A stretch of DNA of 38,213 nucleotides from Dehalococcoidia bacterium UBA2588 (GCA_002339805.1 DDKW01000010.1:1-38213), one strand, 5' to 3'; shown: positions 13,674 through 23,355, counted from the stretch's first letter. Numbers and translations are program-made. Notes: a model not told the origin generated them from the letters alone.

Positions 13674-14816
13674 ATGGAACAATACATAGAGAATACCGTT
13701 CAAGATATACATGCATCTGACTTAGAGATGTGTATGGTAATAGCAGGTGCTGGTAACCAGGCGGTCGATTGGTTGTTAAATGTGCCAGGAGCATCGAATA
13801 CTATATTAGATGTCTCCATACCTTATTCGGAACATGCTATGGCTGATTTGTTAAGCTATTTACCCGAAAGTATAGTTTCCACCGAATCTGCATGTGCTAT
13901 GGCAGTCCGTAGCTTTGTTAGTGCTAATAAATATAGTGAAACCTCTAAAAATATTATAGGCGTGGGGTGCACTGCTACGATCGCTACAAACAGAGAAAAG
14001 AGAGGAGATCACAGAGTAGTAATAGGAGTTTGTACGCCGAATAAACTGTGTACTTTTACCCTGGTGCTCAATAAAGGCATGCGTGATCGAATAGAAGAAG
14101 ATTTCGTGGTAAGTAGTTTGCTACTGAATGTAGTTTCTATATATGCCGGTATTAATTTCAGTCTTGAAAAGGTTTTATTAGAACATGAGGCAGTAGACTA
14201 TCAAGAAATCACCCTAAATAAATGTTTGAATATGGTGGAGAGCGGCCATATTCCCTACGTGATTTTGGATTCTGCTTTAAGCACGGAATATACGTTACCT
14301 CATGAAGATTCCTGTGCAATATTCCCAGGTTCATTTAATCCTTTGCACGATGGTCACAAAGAAATGTCTTCAGTTTTGGAAGATAAATTTGGATTAGACA
14401 GTTTATATGAAACTTCAATTGTTAATGTGGATAAACCTCCTCTTGGATATGATGAAATTTTAGAGAGAGTATCTCAATTTAAAAATTCTGAAAAACTCGT
14501 AATAACTAATCAAGCAACTTTTGTGGGTAAAGCTGCTAAGTTAGGAGGGTATAGATTCTTGGTTGGCTGGGATACTGCCAAACGTATTTTAGATCCTAAG
14601 TATTACCTTGATGCGCAAGATATGTGCAAAAAATTAGCGCATATGCTAGCGAATGGGAATACATTTTATGTTGCAGGAAGACTACATCAAGGGAAATTCA
14701 ATGGAATTAATGATTTAATCATTCCCTCTGGCTTAGAGGGATTGTTTATAGGGATTTCAGAGAATTTATTCCGGTCTGATATATCTTCTACAGAAATAAG
14801 AGAAAATCGTCAATAG
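13674..14816 (+). CDS. CinA C-terminal-like domain fused to NMN adenylyltransferase-like nucleotidyltransferase
   Basis: Two-domain protein of 380 residues. Residues about 1-165 resemble the CinA C-terminal/PncC (NMN deamidase) fold: SIPYSEHAMADLL (48-60), STESACAMA (69-77) and the Gly- and Thr-rich GVGCTATIATNREKRGDHR. They lack the exact CinA active-site text, so this part is a remote match. Residues about 213-380 are a HIGH-superfamily nucleotidylyltransferase. FPGSFNPLHDGH (217-228) carries HxGH (H225, H228), and the C-terminal ISSTEIRE matches the ISSTxIR of nicotinate/nicotinamide mononucleotide adenylyltransferases. The pairing suggests NAD salvage or pyridine-nucleotide repair, which is inference. 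The start is an ATG with AAGGA 4 nt upstream. It stands alone between divergent trmD-side genes and the nuo operon. Confidence 0.75.
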   Translation: MEQYIENTVQDIHASDLEMCMVIAGAGNQAVDWLLNVPGASNTILDVSIPYSEHAMADLLSYLPESIVSTESACAMAVRSFVSANKYSETSKNIIGVGCTATIATNREKRGDHRVVIGVCTPNKLCTFTLVLNKGMRDRIEEDFVVSSLLLNVVSIYAGINFSLEKVLLEHEAVDYQEITLNKCLNMVESGHIPYVILDSALSTEYTLPHEDSCAIFPGSFNPLHDGHKEMSSVLEDKFGLDSLYETSIVNVDKPPLGYDEILERVSQFKNSEKLVITNQATFVGKAAKLGGYRFLVGWDTAKRILDPKYYLDAQDMCKKLAHMLANGNTFYVAGRLHQGKFNGINDLIIPSGLEGLFIGISENLFRSDISSTEIRENRQ

Positions 14817-14838
14817 ATAACAACGGGATACTTACTGA

Positions 14839-14868
14839 TTGACTGAAAATTCTATGAAATGGTATTCT
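14839..14868 (+). promoter_or_regulatory. Candidate promoter of the nuo operon
   Basis: TTGACT (14839-14844, 5/6), an 18-nt spacer and TATTCT (14863-14868, 4/6) lie in the 118-bp gap before nuoA. Transcription would start near 14875, giving a leader of about 60 nt. No terminator for the upstream gene is evident in the gap. Confidence 0.45.
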
Positions 14869-14934
14869 TTTTTCAGCTAAAATCACTAATGTAGCTTACG
14901 TGATAATTTTAAATTTAATAAGGAATATAAATAA

Positions 14935-15315
14935 TTGGAAACATTTGTTAATGATTGGATGGCGGTGACGTTATCTGTTTTGGTCGGTGCGGGAGCGATT
15001 TTAGGATTATTTATAGCCTCTTTCGTGTTTAGCGCCAAAAGGAAATCCAAGATTAAATTAACCACCTATGAGTGTGGGATCCCCAGTGAAGGATTCACGT
15101 GGGCAAATATTAACTTTCGATTTTACATATTTGGAATTTTATTTTTAATATTTGATGTGGAAGCAGTTTTCCTGTTTCCTTGGGCACTAATATTTGTTGA
15201 ACAAAACAATTTGGGTAATCCGCTTCCTTTTTACGCAATGATGATGTTCTTGTTGATATTATTGTTTGCGATTTTATATGGATGGAGAAAAGGAGTATTT
15301 GAGTGGCAGAAATAA
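14935..15315 (+). CDS. nuoA: Complex I subunit A
   Basis: Small membrane subunit of respiratory complex I, 126 residues with three transmembrane helices (about 10-32, 62-85, 95-115). The conserved loop [13 protein letters not shown] carries the family Glu-Cys-Gly, and [15 protein letters not shown] is the standard second-helix motif with its acidic pair. The start is a TTG at 14935 with AAGGAA (14920-14925) nine bases upstream. A later ATG would remove part of the first helix. It is first in an eleven-gene operon and overlaps nuoB by 13 bp. Confidence 0.95.
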   Translation: METFVNDWMAVTLSVLVGAGAILGLFIASFVFSAKRKSKIKLTTYECGIPSEGFTWANINFRFYIFGILFLIFDVEAVFLFPWALIFVEQNNLGNPLPFYAMMMFLLILLFAILYGWRKGVFEWQK

Positions 15316-15833
15316 ATCCCTCCCTAGGGAATTCTCCCGGTAAAAGCCGTTTTGACCAAGTATTAGGATCGAAAGTGCCAGGGGTGATTACCACCACTAA
15401 AGAGCAATTGTTTGGAATGGCTCGGAAATCATCTTTATGGACTCTTAGTTTTGGTTTAGCATGCTGCGCTATAGAAATGATGTCTACTTATATGTCCCAC
15501 TATGACTTGGACCGATTTGGTGTAGTCACATGGCCATCACCTAGACAATCCGATGTGATGATAGTAGCAGGGACTGTTGTAAAGAAAATGGAAGAGCCTA
15601 TCCGACTACTATATGAACAAATGCCTGACCCCAAATGGGTCATCGCTATGGGAAGTTGTGCTACTAATGGAGGGCCTTATTATAAATCCTACTCTGTGGT
15701 CATGGGAGTTGATCATATTATTCCGGTAGATATATATGTTCCCGGATGTCCCCCGAGGCCTGAGGCTTTGTTGTACGGGATAGTTAAATTACAAGAGAAA
15801 ATTATGAGGGATGCGAAAAACAATGGCAAATAA
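15303..15833 (+). CDS. nuoB: Complex I subunit B (cluster N2)
   Basis: Peripheral-arm subunit that carries the terminal 4Fe-4S cluster N2 next to the quinone site. In the 176-residue protein the N2 ligands are the tandem pair C54-C55 (LACCAIEM), C119 (GSCATNGG) and C149 ([10 protein letters not shown]), all present. The start is a GTG at 15303 inside the end of nuoA, with AAAGGAG upstream. It is followed by nuoC, whose start overlaps its 3' end. Confidence 0.97.
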   Translation: MAEINPSLGNSPGKSRFDQVLGSKVPGVITTTKEQLFGMARKSSLWTLSFGLACCAIEMMSTYMSHYDLDRFGVVTWPSPRQSDVMIVAGTVVKKMEEPIRLLYEQMPDPKWVIAMGSCATNGGPYYKSYSVVMGVDHIIPVDIYVPGCPPRPEALLYGIVKLQEKIMRDAKNNGK

Positions 15834-16335
15834 ACCTGATGACGCTCTTGAAGAAGTTTCTCAAACGACTGAACTAAGTCCGGAACTTATTCAGTTTAAA
15901 ACACTATTAGAAAGTACATTCATCGATGTTGAGTTAGCCTTTGTAATGACTGATCAAATACCTTCTGTTGTTGTGCCTAAAGAATCATTGCACGACCTAT
16001 GTGTTTTTCTGAAAACAAACTCTGTTTATGATTCTAAGATGCTGTCATGTATGGCCGGTGTGGATTATGTGGATTATTGTCAAATTTTATACATTTTGTA
16101 TTCTGTGGAAAACAATTGCACAATTGGAATTAAATGCAACGTCGAGTATGACTGCAAAATTCAAACTGTATCCGATATATGGAAAGCCGCTGACTGGTAT
16201 GAACGAGAGATTCATGACTTGTATGGTATAGAATTTGAAGGTCATGAAGATATGTCACCTTTACTTTTGTATGATGGGTTTGAAGGACACCCTGGTAAGA
16301 GAGATTTCCCTTTCTATAATTACGAAGAATATTAA
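15811..16335 (+). CDS. nuoC: Complex I subunit C (30 kDa)
   Basis: Peripheral-arm subunit that supports the quinone-binding NuoB/NuoD pair. It has 174 residues. The family signature is near the C-terminus: [17 protein letters not shown], followed by [10 protein letters not shown]. It is separate from nuoD, not fused as in E. coli. The start is unsure. ATG 15811 has GAGGG touching it, while ATG 15823 (MANKPDD) has GAGGG 12 nt upstream. The first overlaps nuoB by 23 bp, the second by 11 bp. Confidence 0.94.
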   Translation: MRKTMANKPDDALEEVSQTTELSPELIQFKTLLESTFIDVELAFVMTDQIPSVVVPKESLHDLCVFLKTNSVYDSKMLSCMAGVDYVDYCQILYILYSVENNCTIGIKCNVEYDCKIQTVSDIWKAADWYEREIHDLYGIEFEGHEDMSPLLLYDGFEGHPGKRDFPFYNYEEY

Positions 16336-16345
16336 TTGAATAGTT

Positions 16346-17464
16346 ATGATGCAAGATCAACAAGATAACCAGACCATTGACATGATGTTAAACATGGGGC
16401 CACAACATCCTTCCACTCATGGTGTATTCCGTATGGAGTTAAGGATTGATGGAGAGAAAATTATTGATGTTAAGCCTCATATCGGCTACCTGCATAGGGG
16501 ATCGGAAAAACTAAGTGAAGGTGAACAATACCACCAGATAATTACTTTGTTTGATCGCATGGATTACCTCGCTAATTTCAACAATGAACTTGTTTATTGT
16601 ATGGCTGTGGAAAGACTCTTAGATATGGAGCCTTCTAAACGTACTGAATATATTAGAGTCATATTGTGTGAACTGAATCGGATAGCAAGCCATTTACTAT
16701 ATGTGGGTACAATCGGATTGGACGCTGGAGCTATGACTCCTGCTTTGTTCTCATTTATTGGTCGAGATCGAATCCAAACTTTGTTTGAAAGTATATCTGG
16801 GGCTCGAATGATGCACAATTATTTTAAAATAGGTGGTCTGAAACAAGAAGTGCCAGATGATTTTGTAAGAATGGTCAAAGATATTATGCCGGTTATCAGA
16901 CGGGATATAGATCAAACAGAAAAACTGTTAACTTTTAACGAAATATTCTTAAGTAGGACTAAGGACATTGGGGTGATTACAGCTGAACAAGCTATAGATT
17001 ATGGCTTAACTGGACCTTGCTTGAGAGGTTCAGGAATTAATTATGACGTACGGAAATCTGAACCGTATTCGGTTTATCAAGACTTTGATTTTGATGTGCC
17101 AGTAGGATTAGATGGTGATTGCTGGGACAGGCATTGGGTAAGAGTCAAAGAAATGCATGAATCTTTAAGAATCATAGAGCAAGCTATAGACAAACTCCCC
17201 GATGGAGACGTGGCGTCTCCATTAGGCAGGCGGCTTATAAGGCCGTCGGAAGGAGAAGTTTACGTTAAAGCAGAAAATCCTCGTGGAGAAATTGGGGTCT
17301 ATTTGGTGAGTGATGGCACTGATAAGCCGTATAGACTGAAAGTTAGGCCACCTTCATTTTGTAATCTGTCAGCTATTCAACTATTGCTTCAAAATTCGTG
17401 GGTCGCAGATTCTGTGGTAATACTTGGCTCTCTGGATATAGTGCTCGGTGAGGTAGACAGATGA
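16346..17464 (+). CDS. nuoD: Complex I subunit D (49 kDa)
   Basis: Peripheral-arm subunit, related to the large subunit of NiFe hydrogenase, that forms the quinone pocket with NuoB. It has 372 residues. MGPQHPSTHGVFR and HIGYLHRGSEKL near the N-terminus include the conserved His of the quinone site. Later motifs are GLTGPCLRGSG and PRGEIGVYLVSDG, and the C-terminus GSLDIVLGEVDR is typical. The hydrogenase Ni-binding Cys are absent, as expected. It overlaps nuoH by 4 bp (ATGA). A 9-bp hairpin lies inside at 17202-17222. Confidence 0.97.
   Translation: MMQDQQDNQTIDMMLNMGPQHPSTHGVFRMELRIDGEKIIDVKPHIGYLHRGSEKLSEGEQYHQIITLFDRMDYLANFNNELVYCMAVERLLDMEPSKRTEYIRVILCELNRIASHLLYVGTIGLDAGAMTPALFSFIGRDRIQTLFESISGARMMHNYFKIGGLKQEVPDDFVRMVKDIMPVIRRDIDQTEKLLTFNEIFLSRTKDIGVITAEQAIDYGLTGPCLRGSGINYDVRKSEPYSVYQDFDFDVPVGLDGDCWDRHWVRVKEMHESLRIIEQAIDKLPDGDVASPLGRRLIRPSEGEVYVKAENPRGEIGVYLVSDGTDKPYRLKVRPPSFCNLSAIQLLLQNSWVADSVVILGSLDIVLGEVDR
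17202..17222. repeat. 9-bp inverted repeat inside nuoD
   Basis: ATGGAGACG-TGG-CGTCTCCAT is a perfect hairpin with a 3-nt loop within codons for PDGDVASPL. Probably incidental. Confidence 0.5.
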
Positions 17465-18582
17465 TAGCTAGTACAGGACCTTATTTTCAAGATGCAATTA
17501 GTACTTTAATTAGTTTATTAACATTATTTTCATTCTTAGCTGTGACTGTTTTGTCATTAGTTTGGCTGGAGAGAAAAGCTCTAGGTAGATTACAACTTCG
17601 TCTAGGACCAACTCGTACCGGACCATTCGGATTGCTCCAACCTATTGCTGATGCAGTCAAATTGGTTTTGAAAGAAGATATAGTTCCAAATGAGGCTGAG
17701 AAAGTAATTTTCTGGGTAGCTCCTATAATAGTGGTTATATCTGCATTTATGCTTTGGGTCACTATTCCTTTAACTCCAAGCATAGTTGTTCAAAACCTCG
17801 AAAACATGGGACTGTTTTATGTGGGAGCGGTGGGAGTCATAGGTATACTGGGGTTAGTATTAGCTGGCTGGGGATCAGCTAATAAATATGGAGTGATTGG
17901 AGGATTGAGAGCAGCAGCTCAATTAATAAGTTATGAGATCCCATTGATAATGGTATTTGTTTCCATAGCTATTGTCACACAGACATTTAATCTGGTGGAG
18001 ATAGTCAATCTACAATCACCAGTACCTTTCATCCTTGTGCTACCTTTAGGATTTGTCTTGTTTTTTGTTTCTGGTTTGGCAGAGGTAGGCAGGACTCCAT
18101 TCGATATTTACTTCGCAGAGTCAGAAATTGTTGGTGGTCCGTTCGTCGAATATAGTGGTGCACATTGGGCAGTATTCTTTTTATCTGAATATATAAACAC
18201 TTTTGCGATTGCTACTCTAACAGTTTTATTATTTTTGGGAGGATGGTCTGGGCCATTTTTACCGTCCATTGTGTGGCTTTTAATAAAAATATACGCAGTT
18301 ATATTATTGATATTCTGGATTAGAGGCACTTTGCCGAGACTAAGAATTGATCAGCTAATGGCATTTGCATGGAAAGTAATGGTGCCACTCTCATTCTATT
18401 TAGTTGTATGTTGTTCGATATATGTATTTTACGGTCTACCATGGTGGGCACTGACTGTTATGTCTATCTTTGGACTAGGCGTGGTAGGTGTTATTATTTA
18501 CCAATATATAACTGCTCCAGCTCGTAAAGTAGCTGAAGTGAGGGAACGATTACGTTTACTCCAGATGTCACAAGAGGAATGA
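17461..18582 (+). CDS. nuoH: Complex I subunit H
   Basis: Membrane subunit that links the quinone cavity to the proton channels. It has 373 residues and about eight or nine transmembrane helices. Conserved loops are ERKALGRLQLRLGPTRTGPFG, QPIADAVKLVLKED and the charged AEVGRTPFDIYFAESEIVGG. The last of these is the E-channel region, where most bacteria read AExNRxPFDLxEaEsEL, so the Asp/Glu residues are kept with a small variation. The C-terminus is a longer cytoplasmic tail. It starts at the ATG overlapping the nuoD stop. Confidence 0.97.
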   Translation: MIASTGPYFQDAISTLISLLTLFSFLAVTVLSLVWLERKALGRLQLRLGPTRTGPFGLLQPIADAVKLVLKEDIVPNEAEKVIFWVAPIIVVISAFMLWVTIPLTPSIVVQNLENMGLFYVGAVGVIGILGLVLAGWGSANKYGVIGGLRAAAQLISYEIPLIMVFVSIAIVTQTFNLVEIVNLQSPVPFILVLPLGFVLFFVSGLAEVGRTPFDIYFAESEIVGGPFVEYSGAHWAVFFLSEYINTFAIATLTVLLFLGGWSGPFLPSIVWLLIKIYAVILLIFWIRGTLPRLRIDQLMAFAWKVMVPLSFYLVVCCSIYVFYGLPWWALTVMSIFGLGVVGVIIYQYITAPARKVAEVRERLRLLQMSQEE

Positions 18583-18583
18583 G

Positions 18584-19060
18584 ATGTTAAGTACTGTAAA
18601 AGGAATGATTCAAACGTTGTCGTCTACTTGGCGAGGATTGCGGAAGCCTGTTACTAAACTCTACCCTGAAAATCCAACGGTATTACAAAATAGATTCATG
18701 GGCTTCCCTGGATTAACATGGGATAAGGATATTGATGAACCTTTCTGTACTGGATGTATGGTATGCATTAGGAATTGTCCTACTCAGTGCATGACTGCGA
18801 CAATGAAAGATAATCCGAAATTCGCTGATGAGAGCAGTAAACGCCGCAAAATTGTGGATGAATTTGAGATTAATTTAAACCGGTGTATTTTGTGCGGTAT
18901 ATGTGTTGATGTTTGTAATTTTGATGCGATTGTTATGACCCACGAACATGAGGAAAGTGGTTCGTACAGAGATGGCAGTAGAATGAAATTGGATGGATTA
19001 CTGGAGATTGGGGGTAAATACCAGACACAGTCTGGCTGGAAACCCGCTCCTAAGGATTAA
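18584..19060 (+). CDS. nuoI: Complex I subunit I (two 4Fe-4S clusters N6a/N6b)
   Basis: Ferredoxin-like subunit of 158 residues that carries electrons to cluster N2. Two binding motifs are seen: C55-x2-C58-x2-C61-x3-C65-P, and C101-x2-C104-x2-C107-x3-C111. The second motif is followed by Asn rather than the usual Pro, and all eight ligands are present. With no NuoEFG in the operon, electrons from a ferredoxin-, F420- or other donor module would enter here. That is inference. It starts one base after the nuoH stop. Confidence 0.95.
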   Translation: MLSTVKGMIQTLSSTWRGLRKPVTKLYPENPTVLQNRFMGFPGLTWDKDIDEPFCTGCMVCIRNCPTQCMTATMKDNPKFADESSKRRKIVDEFEINLNRCILCGICVDVCNFDAIVMTHEHEESGSYRDGSRMKLDGLLEIGGKYQTQSGWKPAPKD

Positions 19061-19070
19061 TGGATTTTAT

Positions 19071-19568
19071 ATGCATTTAATTTTATTCAGTATTATCTCA
19101 ACTGTGCTTCTTGTATGCGCAGTTGGTGTTGTAATATCTCGTAATATAGTGCATTCTGCTCTGTTTCTTTTATTCGCATTGATTAGTGTAGCTGGAATTT
19201 ACTTAGTGTTGTTGACTGAATTTTTAGCAATCGTGCAATTACTAATTTATGGTGGCGCGATTGTGATTGTAATACTATTTGCATTAATGCTTACGCGTAA
19301 TGAAGAATACCCTAGAATCCAAAACAATAAACTTTGGCCCATTGCGGGAGTGCTAGCTGTTTTGGTATGTATCACAATGTCAGTGAGTTATTTTCAATCA
19401 GGTGCAATCCAAAATGTACCTAATACTATTGCTCCTGCTGGAGTCAAAAGCTTAGGAAGTTCGTTGTTTACTACCTGGGCCATACCATTTGAACTAGCAT
19501 CTTTAGTGTTGCTTGTAGCCTTGATCGGAGCGATTGTGATTGCTAGGTCCGATAAGGATGGAAACTGA
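19071..19568 (+). CDS. nuoJ: Complex I subunit J
   Basis: Membrane subunit of 165 residues with five transmembrane helices. NIVHSALFLLFALISVAGIYLVLLTEFLAIVQLLIYGGAIVIVILF (about 28-75) is the family core, with the pi-bulge helix Tyr and Gly (IYGGA). The open frame reaches further upstream inside nuoI, but the ATG at 19071 begins the normal hydrophobic N-terminus. AAGGA at 19052-19056 is rather distant. It abuts nuoK. Confidence 0.95.
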   Translation: MHLILFSIISTVLLVCAVGVVISRNIVHSALFLLFALISVAGIYLVLLTEFLAIVQLLIYGGAIVIVILFALMLTRNEEYPRIQNNKLWPIAGVLAVLVCITMSVSYFQSGAIQNVPNTIAPAGVKSLGSSLFTTWAIPFELASLVLLVALIGAIVIARSDKDGN

Positions 19569-19889
19569 ATGCTGGAACTGATTCATTTTAATATATTAAG
19601 TGTTCTTTTATTTTCTGTTGGGTTGTACGGGGTATTAGCTAGAAAGAGTGCCATTTTGATAATAATGGCAATAGAATTGATGCTGAATGCAGTTAATATC
19701 AATTTTATAGCTGCTGCAGCATTCAATCATGGAAATGGCTTATTTACCAATTTTGATGGACACATTTTGACAATATTTATAATTACAATAGCTGCAGCTG
19801 AAGTTGGGCTAGCGTTGGCCCTTATACTACGCATATTTAGAAATAAAGCTACCGTTAATGTCGATTCGTTCGACATTATGAAGCTATAG
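19569..19889 (+). CDS. nuoK: Complex I subunit K
   Basis: Small Mrp-like membrane subunit of 106 residues with three transmembrane helices. The conserved Glu residues in MAIELMLNAVNI (about 33-44) and AAAEVGLALAL (about 75-85) are the proton-path carboxylates. The start codon directly follows the nuoJ TGA. Confidence 0.97.
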   Translation: MLELIHFNILSVLLFSVGLYGVLARKSAILIIMAIELMLNAVNINFIAAAAFNHGNGLFTNFDGHILTIFIITIAAAEVGLALALILRIFRNKATVNVDSFDIMKL

Positions 19890-19924
19890 TTTCGATTTTT
19901 TTAGGAGTTGATGGTTAATATAGC

Positions 19925-21841
19925 ATGCAATATTTCTGGTTAATCCCTGTAATCAGCTTTATAGCATTTATTATTACAAGTTTGATTGGGAATAAAATTC
20001 TCAAGCAAGCTTGGATATTCCCTATGCTAGCAATCGTGTTGGGGTTGGGCATTTATTGTTTCGGTCTTACAGAGTATTTGCAGTCTAGATTTGATTTGGA
20101 GCATTGTTTTAGAAGTTCTGTAACTGGAATGGTTGGTTGCAATTATAGTGTTGAATGGTTTACTGCAGGAGTTCGTGGTGCTGACTCAGTTAATTCATTT
20201 CTTGGTTTTACTGTAGATCCTCTAAGTTTATCTGTGGCCGGATTAGCGATATTTGTCGCTTTGATGGTTCAGATATACTCAATTGGATATATGAAGGATG
20301 ACCCCCGGTTTGCTTGGTATTATTCTGTGCAAGCTTTATTTATTTCATCCATGATTCTTTTAGCATTGTCCGATAATTTCTTACTTTTGTACGTTGCTTG
20401 GGAATTAGTAGGACTATGTTCGTATTTACTGATAGGATTTTGGTACGAAAAACCTGAGGCAAAAGAGGCAGCCAAGAAAGCATTTACAGTTACCCGGTTA
20501 GGAGATGTGGGTCTTTTAATTGGTATTCTGTTGATATGGATAGAAGTTGGTTCTTTCAATATGAGTGACTTATTTACTCAAGTTGGATCAGGGGAAATAG
20601 CTTCTTGGACAATATTTTCCATCAGTGGCCTGCTGTTTCTTGGTGCTATGGGTAAATCCGCTCAATTTCCTTTTCATGTTTGGTTGCCGGATGCAATGGA
20701 AGGACCAACTCCTGTGAGTGCGCTGATACACGCTGCTACTATGGTTGCTGCTGGAGTGTACTTGGTCGCTAGGGCGTACCCTCTCTTCGTTCAATCAGAA
20801 GCCATGATGATTATTGTTTCATGTGTTGGTTTGATCACTGCTATAGGGGCTGCCTTGATTTGCTGTGTGTCAGTAGACTTGAAAAGAGCATTGGCGTATT
20901 CCACAATCAGTCATTTGGGATTGATGATGCTAAGCTTAGGAGCATTCGGGTATACGGCTGCAATACTACATTTATTGGCTCACGGATTCAGCAAAGCATT
21001 GTTGTTCTTGGGTTCAGGAAACATAATGCACTCTATAGATGATTTGAACATTAATAGAATGGGCGGGCTGAAGTCTGTATTGCCTGCTACGACCATTCTA
21101 TTCTGTATTGGGGCTCTTTCATTAGCAGGTATTCCGTTACTGTCAGGGTTTTGGAGCAAAGATGAAGTTATCGTTTCTATCGTCCATAACAGGAACATTG
21201 TATTCGCGATTTCATCCATGGTTTTGGTGTTTTTGAGTGGGTTTTATATGATCAGGTTAATCATAGTACCATTCTTTGGTTCTCCCAATAGAGATTATAG
21301 CCATGCTCATAAACTTCCATTTGTGATGCTTGCACCTATGGGGGTTTTAGCAGTAGTGGTGGTGTTGTTTGGATGGATTGCTCTCTATATGCCAGGCGCG
21401 CCTGCTAGTTTTGGAACTTTCCTGTTTTATTCTCATCCTAAGAATTTTCATTTAGAGCCCGATATCGCGATCATAACTTTAGTCATTACGTTGTTATCGT
21501 TTGGATTCGGATATTTGATTTACGTGAAAAGGTTTTCTATTTTTCAAAATATGAGAATCAAGGCAAGACTGATTATTGAAATTGTAGAAAACAAATACTA
21601 TATAGATGAACTGTATCAAATATTAGTAGATAAGCTTGTTTTGCCCGCAGCTGGATTGGTAGCCTTATTCGATCGGATTCTAGTTAATGATGTTGGAATT
21701 AATGGTCCTGGATACGTTACTAGAACTGTCGGGTCAATAATCAGACACCACATAACCGGCAGAATTTATGTATATTTGGCACTTATGACTACTGGAATGA
21801 TAGTGTTAGGAATCATTTGGTTGGGGATAGTGATTCTCTAA
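19925..21841 (+). CDS. nuoL: Complex I subunit L (antiporter-like)
   Basis: Largest Mrp-type antiporter-like subunit of complex I, 638 residues. Motifs include FTVDPLSLSVAGLA, YVAWELVGLCSYLLIGFW, KSAQFPFHVWLPDAMEGPTPVSALIHAATMVAAGVYL and HLLAHGFSKALLFLGSG, with the Lys and Glu residues of the proton channel present. The C-terminal part (about 540-638) is the long amphipathic arm and its anchor. The ATG at 19925 has AGGAG about 17 nt upstream, further than usual. A 10-codon frame (19911-19943) begins nearer to that site but is not claimed as a gene. The last base of the stop is the first base of the nuoM ATG. Confidence 0.96.
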   Translation: MQYFWLIPVISFIAFIITSLIGNKILKQAWIFPMLAIVLGLGIYCFGLTEYLQSRFDLEHCFRSSVTGMVGCNYSVEWFTAGVRGADSVNSFLGFTVDPLSLSVAGLAIFVALMVQIYSIGYMKDDPRFAWYYSVQALFISSMILLALSDNFLLLYVAWELVGLCSYLLIGFWYEKPEAKEAAKKAFTVTRLGDVGLLIGILLIWIEVGSFNMSDLFTQVGSGEIASWTIFSISGLLFLGAMGKSAQFPFHVWLPDAMEGPTPVSALIHAATMVAAGVYLVARAYPLFVQSEAMMIIVSCVGLITAIGAALICCVSVDLKRALAYSTISHLGLMMLSLGAFGYTAAILHLLAHGFSKALLFLGSGNIMHSIDDLNINRMGGLKSVLPATTILFCIGALSLAGIPLLSGFWSKDEVIVSIVHNRNIVFAISSMVLVFLSGFYMIRLIIVPFFGSPNRDYSHAHKLPFVMLAPMGVLAVVVVLFGWIALYMPGAPASFGTFLFYSHPKNFHLEPDIAIITLVITLLSFGFGYLIYVKRFSIFQNMRIKARLIIEIVENKYYIDELYQILVDKLVLPAAGLVALFDRILVNDVGINGPGYVTRTVGSIIRHHITGRIYVYLALMTTGMIVLGIIWLGIVIL

Positions 21842-23355
21842 TGAACGAATTATATAACATAATGGCTTTCGTTCTTATAGCCCTGCCTTTGATGGCAGCT
21901 TTAGTATTCATGGTGCTACCTAATCTAACTTCTAAGAGTTATTGGCTCTTATCATCGATAATTTCTGTGATAACTTTTGGCATTTCTGTATTTCTTTTCA
22001 TGTCATATGACACGTTGACAGGAGGCACGCAATTTTCATTTACCGTTCCATGGTTAGATCAAGGTATTAATATATCCTTTGGCTTAGGGCTAACTGGGAT
22101 AAGTGCATCCATGGTTTTATTGAATGGAATAGTCCTCCTGGGAGCTTGCCTAATATCAGGTGATATTGAAAAAAGAGGACGGGACTTTTATGTGTTACTA
22201 CTGACGCTTGGGGGAGGAGTATTTGGTGTATTCTTATCTTCCGATTTATTTTTCTTTTTCCTCTTCTATGAATTAGCAGTTTTACCTATGTATTTACTGA
22301 TTGCGGTTTGGGGAAGCTCTACGGATTTTGGATCTTTTACCAGAAGCAAAGAATATGGTGCTATGAAACTCATGATGGTATTAGTTGCTGCTAGTGTTTT
22401 AATTTGGGTGGGGATCATAGCAATTTTCGTTGAGACATATTTGCACGGTACTCCGACTTTTGCATTTGAAGAATTGAGGAGATTGTCTGAAAATGGTCTA
22501 TTCAGTGTAGAGTTCCAGAACTGGGTATTCTTATGCTTCATGATTGGTTTTGGTGTATTGTCAGGTTTATGGCCTTTTCATACCTGGTCTCCAGATGGCC
22601 ATGTTGCAGCGCCAACAGGTGTCAGCATGCTGCATGCAGGCGTATTGATGAAGCTAGGTGCGTTTGGAATTATTCAAATTGGTATAGTGATATTGCCATT
22701 AGGTGCTCAAACCTGGATGCCATTATTGATGGTTCTTGGAATAGTTAATGTCATTTATGGAGCAGTATCTGCAATGTCTCAAACAGACTTGAAATATATC
22801 ATCGGATATTCTAGCGTAAGTCATATGGGGTATGTATTAATTGGCGCTGCGACTCTTAATTCAATTGGTATTTCCGGCGCAGTTCTCCAGATGTTCTCTC
22901 ATGGTATTATGACGGCCCTCATGTTCGTATTGGTAGGAGCTATTTATCATAGGGCCCATACCAGAGACATCTATGTCTTAAACGGTCTTATCAAGACTAT
23001 GCCTCATATCTGCGTATTGTTTATAATAGCCGGATTTGCTTCACTCGGATTACCTGGATTAAGTGGATTCATAGCTGAATTTCTAATCTTCCTGGGTGTG
23101 ATTAAAATTTCGTTCTGGATTGCAGCACTAGCCGTATTAGGAGCAGCTCTGACAGCTGTGTACATATTGAGATTAATAGCTCGAACGATTGTTGGGCCTG
23201 TGGATAGCAGCTTATCTGATCTTCCTGATGCAAATATCTATGAAAAAATAGTTTCCGTAGCGCTAGCTTCAGTGCTAGTCGCAGTGGGTGTATGGCCGGC
23301 CCTATTATTAGATTCTATTAATGTAGGCGTGGCCACTATAATGAGTGCATTATGA
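21841..23355 (+). CDS. nuoM: Complex I subunit M (antiporter-like)
   Basis: Second antiporter-like membrane subunit, 504 residues from the ATG at 21841, which shares its first base with the nuoL TAA. The upstream extension of the frame lies inside nuoL. Family motifs are LFYELAVLPMYLLIAVWG (with the channel Glu), GLWPFHTWSPDGHVAAPTGVSMLHAGVLMKLGAFG and HGIMTALMFVLVGAIYHR. It overlaps nuoN by 4 bp. Confidence 0.96.
   Translation: MNELYNIMAFVLIALPLMAALVFMVLPNLTSKSYWLLSSIISVITFGISVFLFMSYDTLTGGTQFSFTVPWLDQGINISFGLGLTGISASMVLLNGIVLLGACLISGDIEKRGRDFYVLLLTLGGGVFGVFLSSDLFFFFLFYELAVLPMYLLIAVWGSSTDFGSFTRSKEYGAMKLMMVLVAASVLIWVGIIAIFVETYLHGTPTFAFEELRRLSENGLFSVEFQNWVFLCFMIGFGVLSGLWPFHTWSPDGHVAAPTGVSMLHAGVLMKLGAFGIIQIGIVILPLGAQTWMPLLMVLGIVNVIYGAVSAMSQTDLKYIIGYSSVSHMGYVLIGAATLNSIGISGAVLQMFSHGIMTALMFVLVGAIYHRAHTRDIYVLNGLIKTMPHICVLFIIAGFASLGLPGLSGFIAEFLIFLGVIKISFWIAALAVLGAALTAVYILRLIARTIVGPVDSSLSDLPDANIYEKIVSVALASVLVAVGVWPALLLDSINVGVATIMSAL

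Noticed and set aside
19911..19943. Ten-codon leader frame before nuoL with a nearby AGGAG
   Set aside because: Only 3 nt separate the AGGAG from its ATG, the peptide is unremarkable, and the distant site could still serve nuoL. Not enough evidence for a gene.
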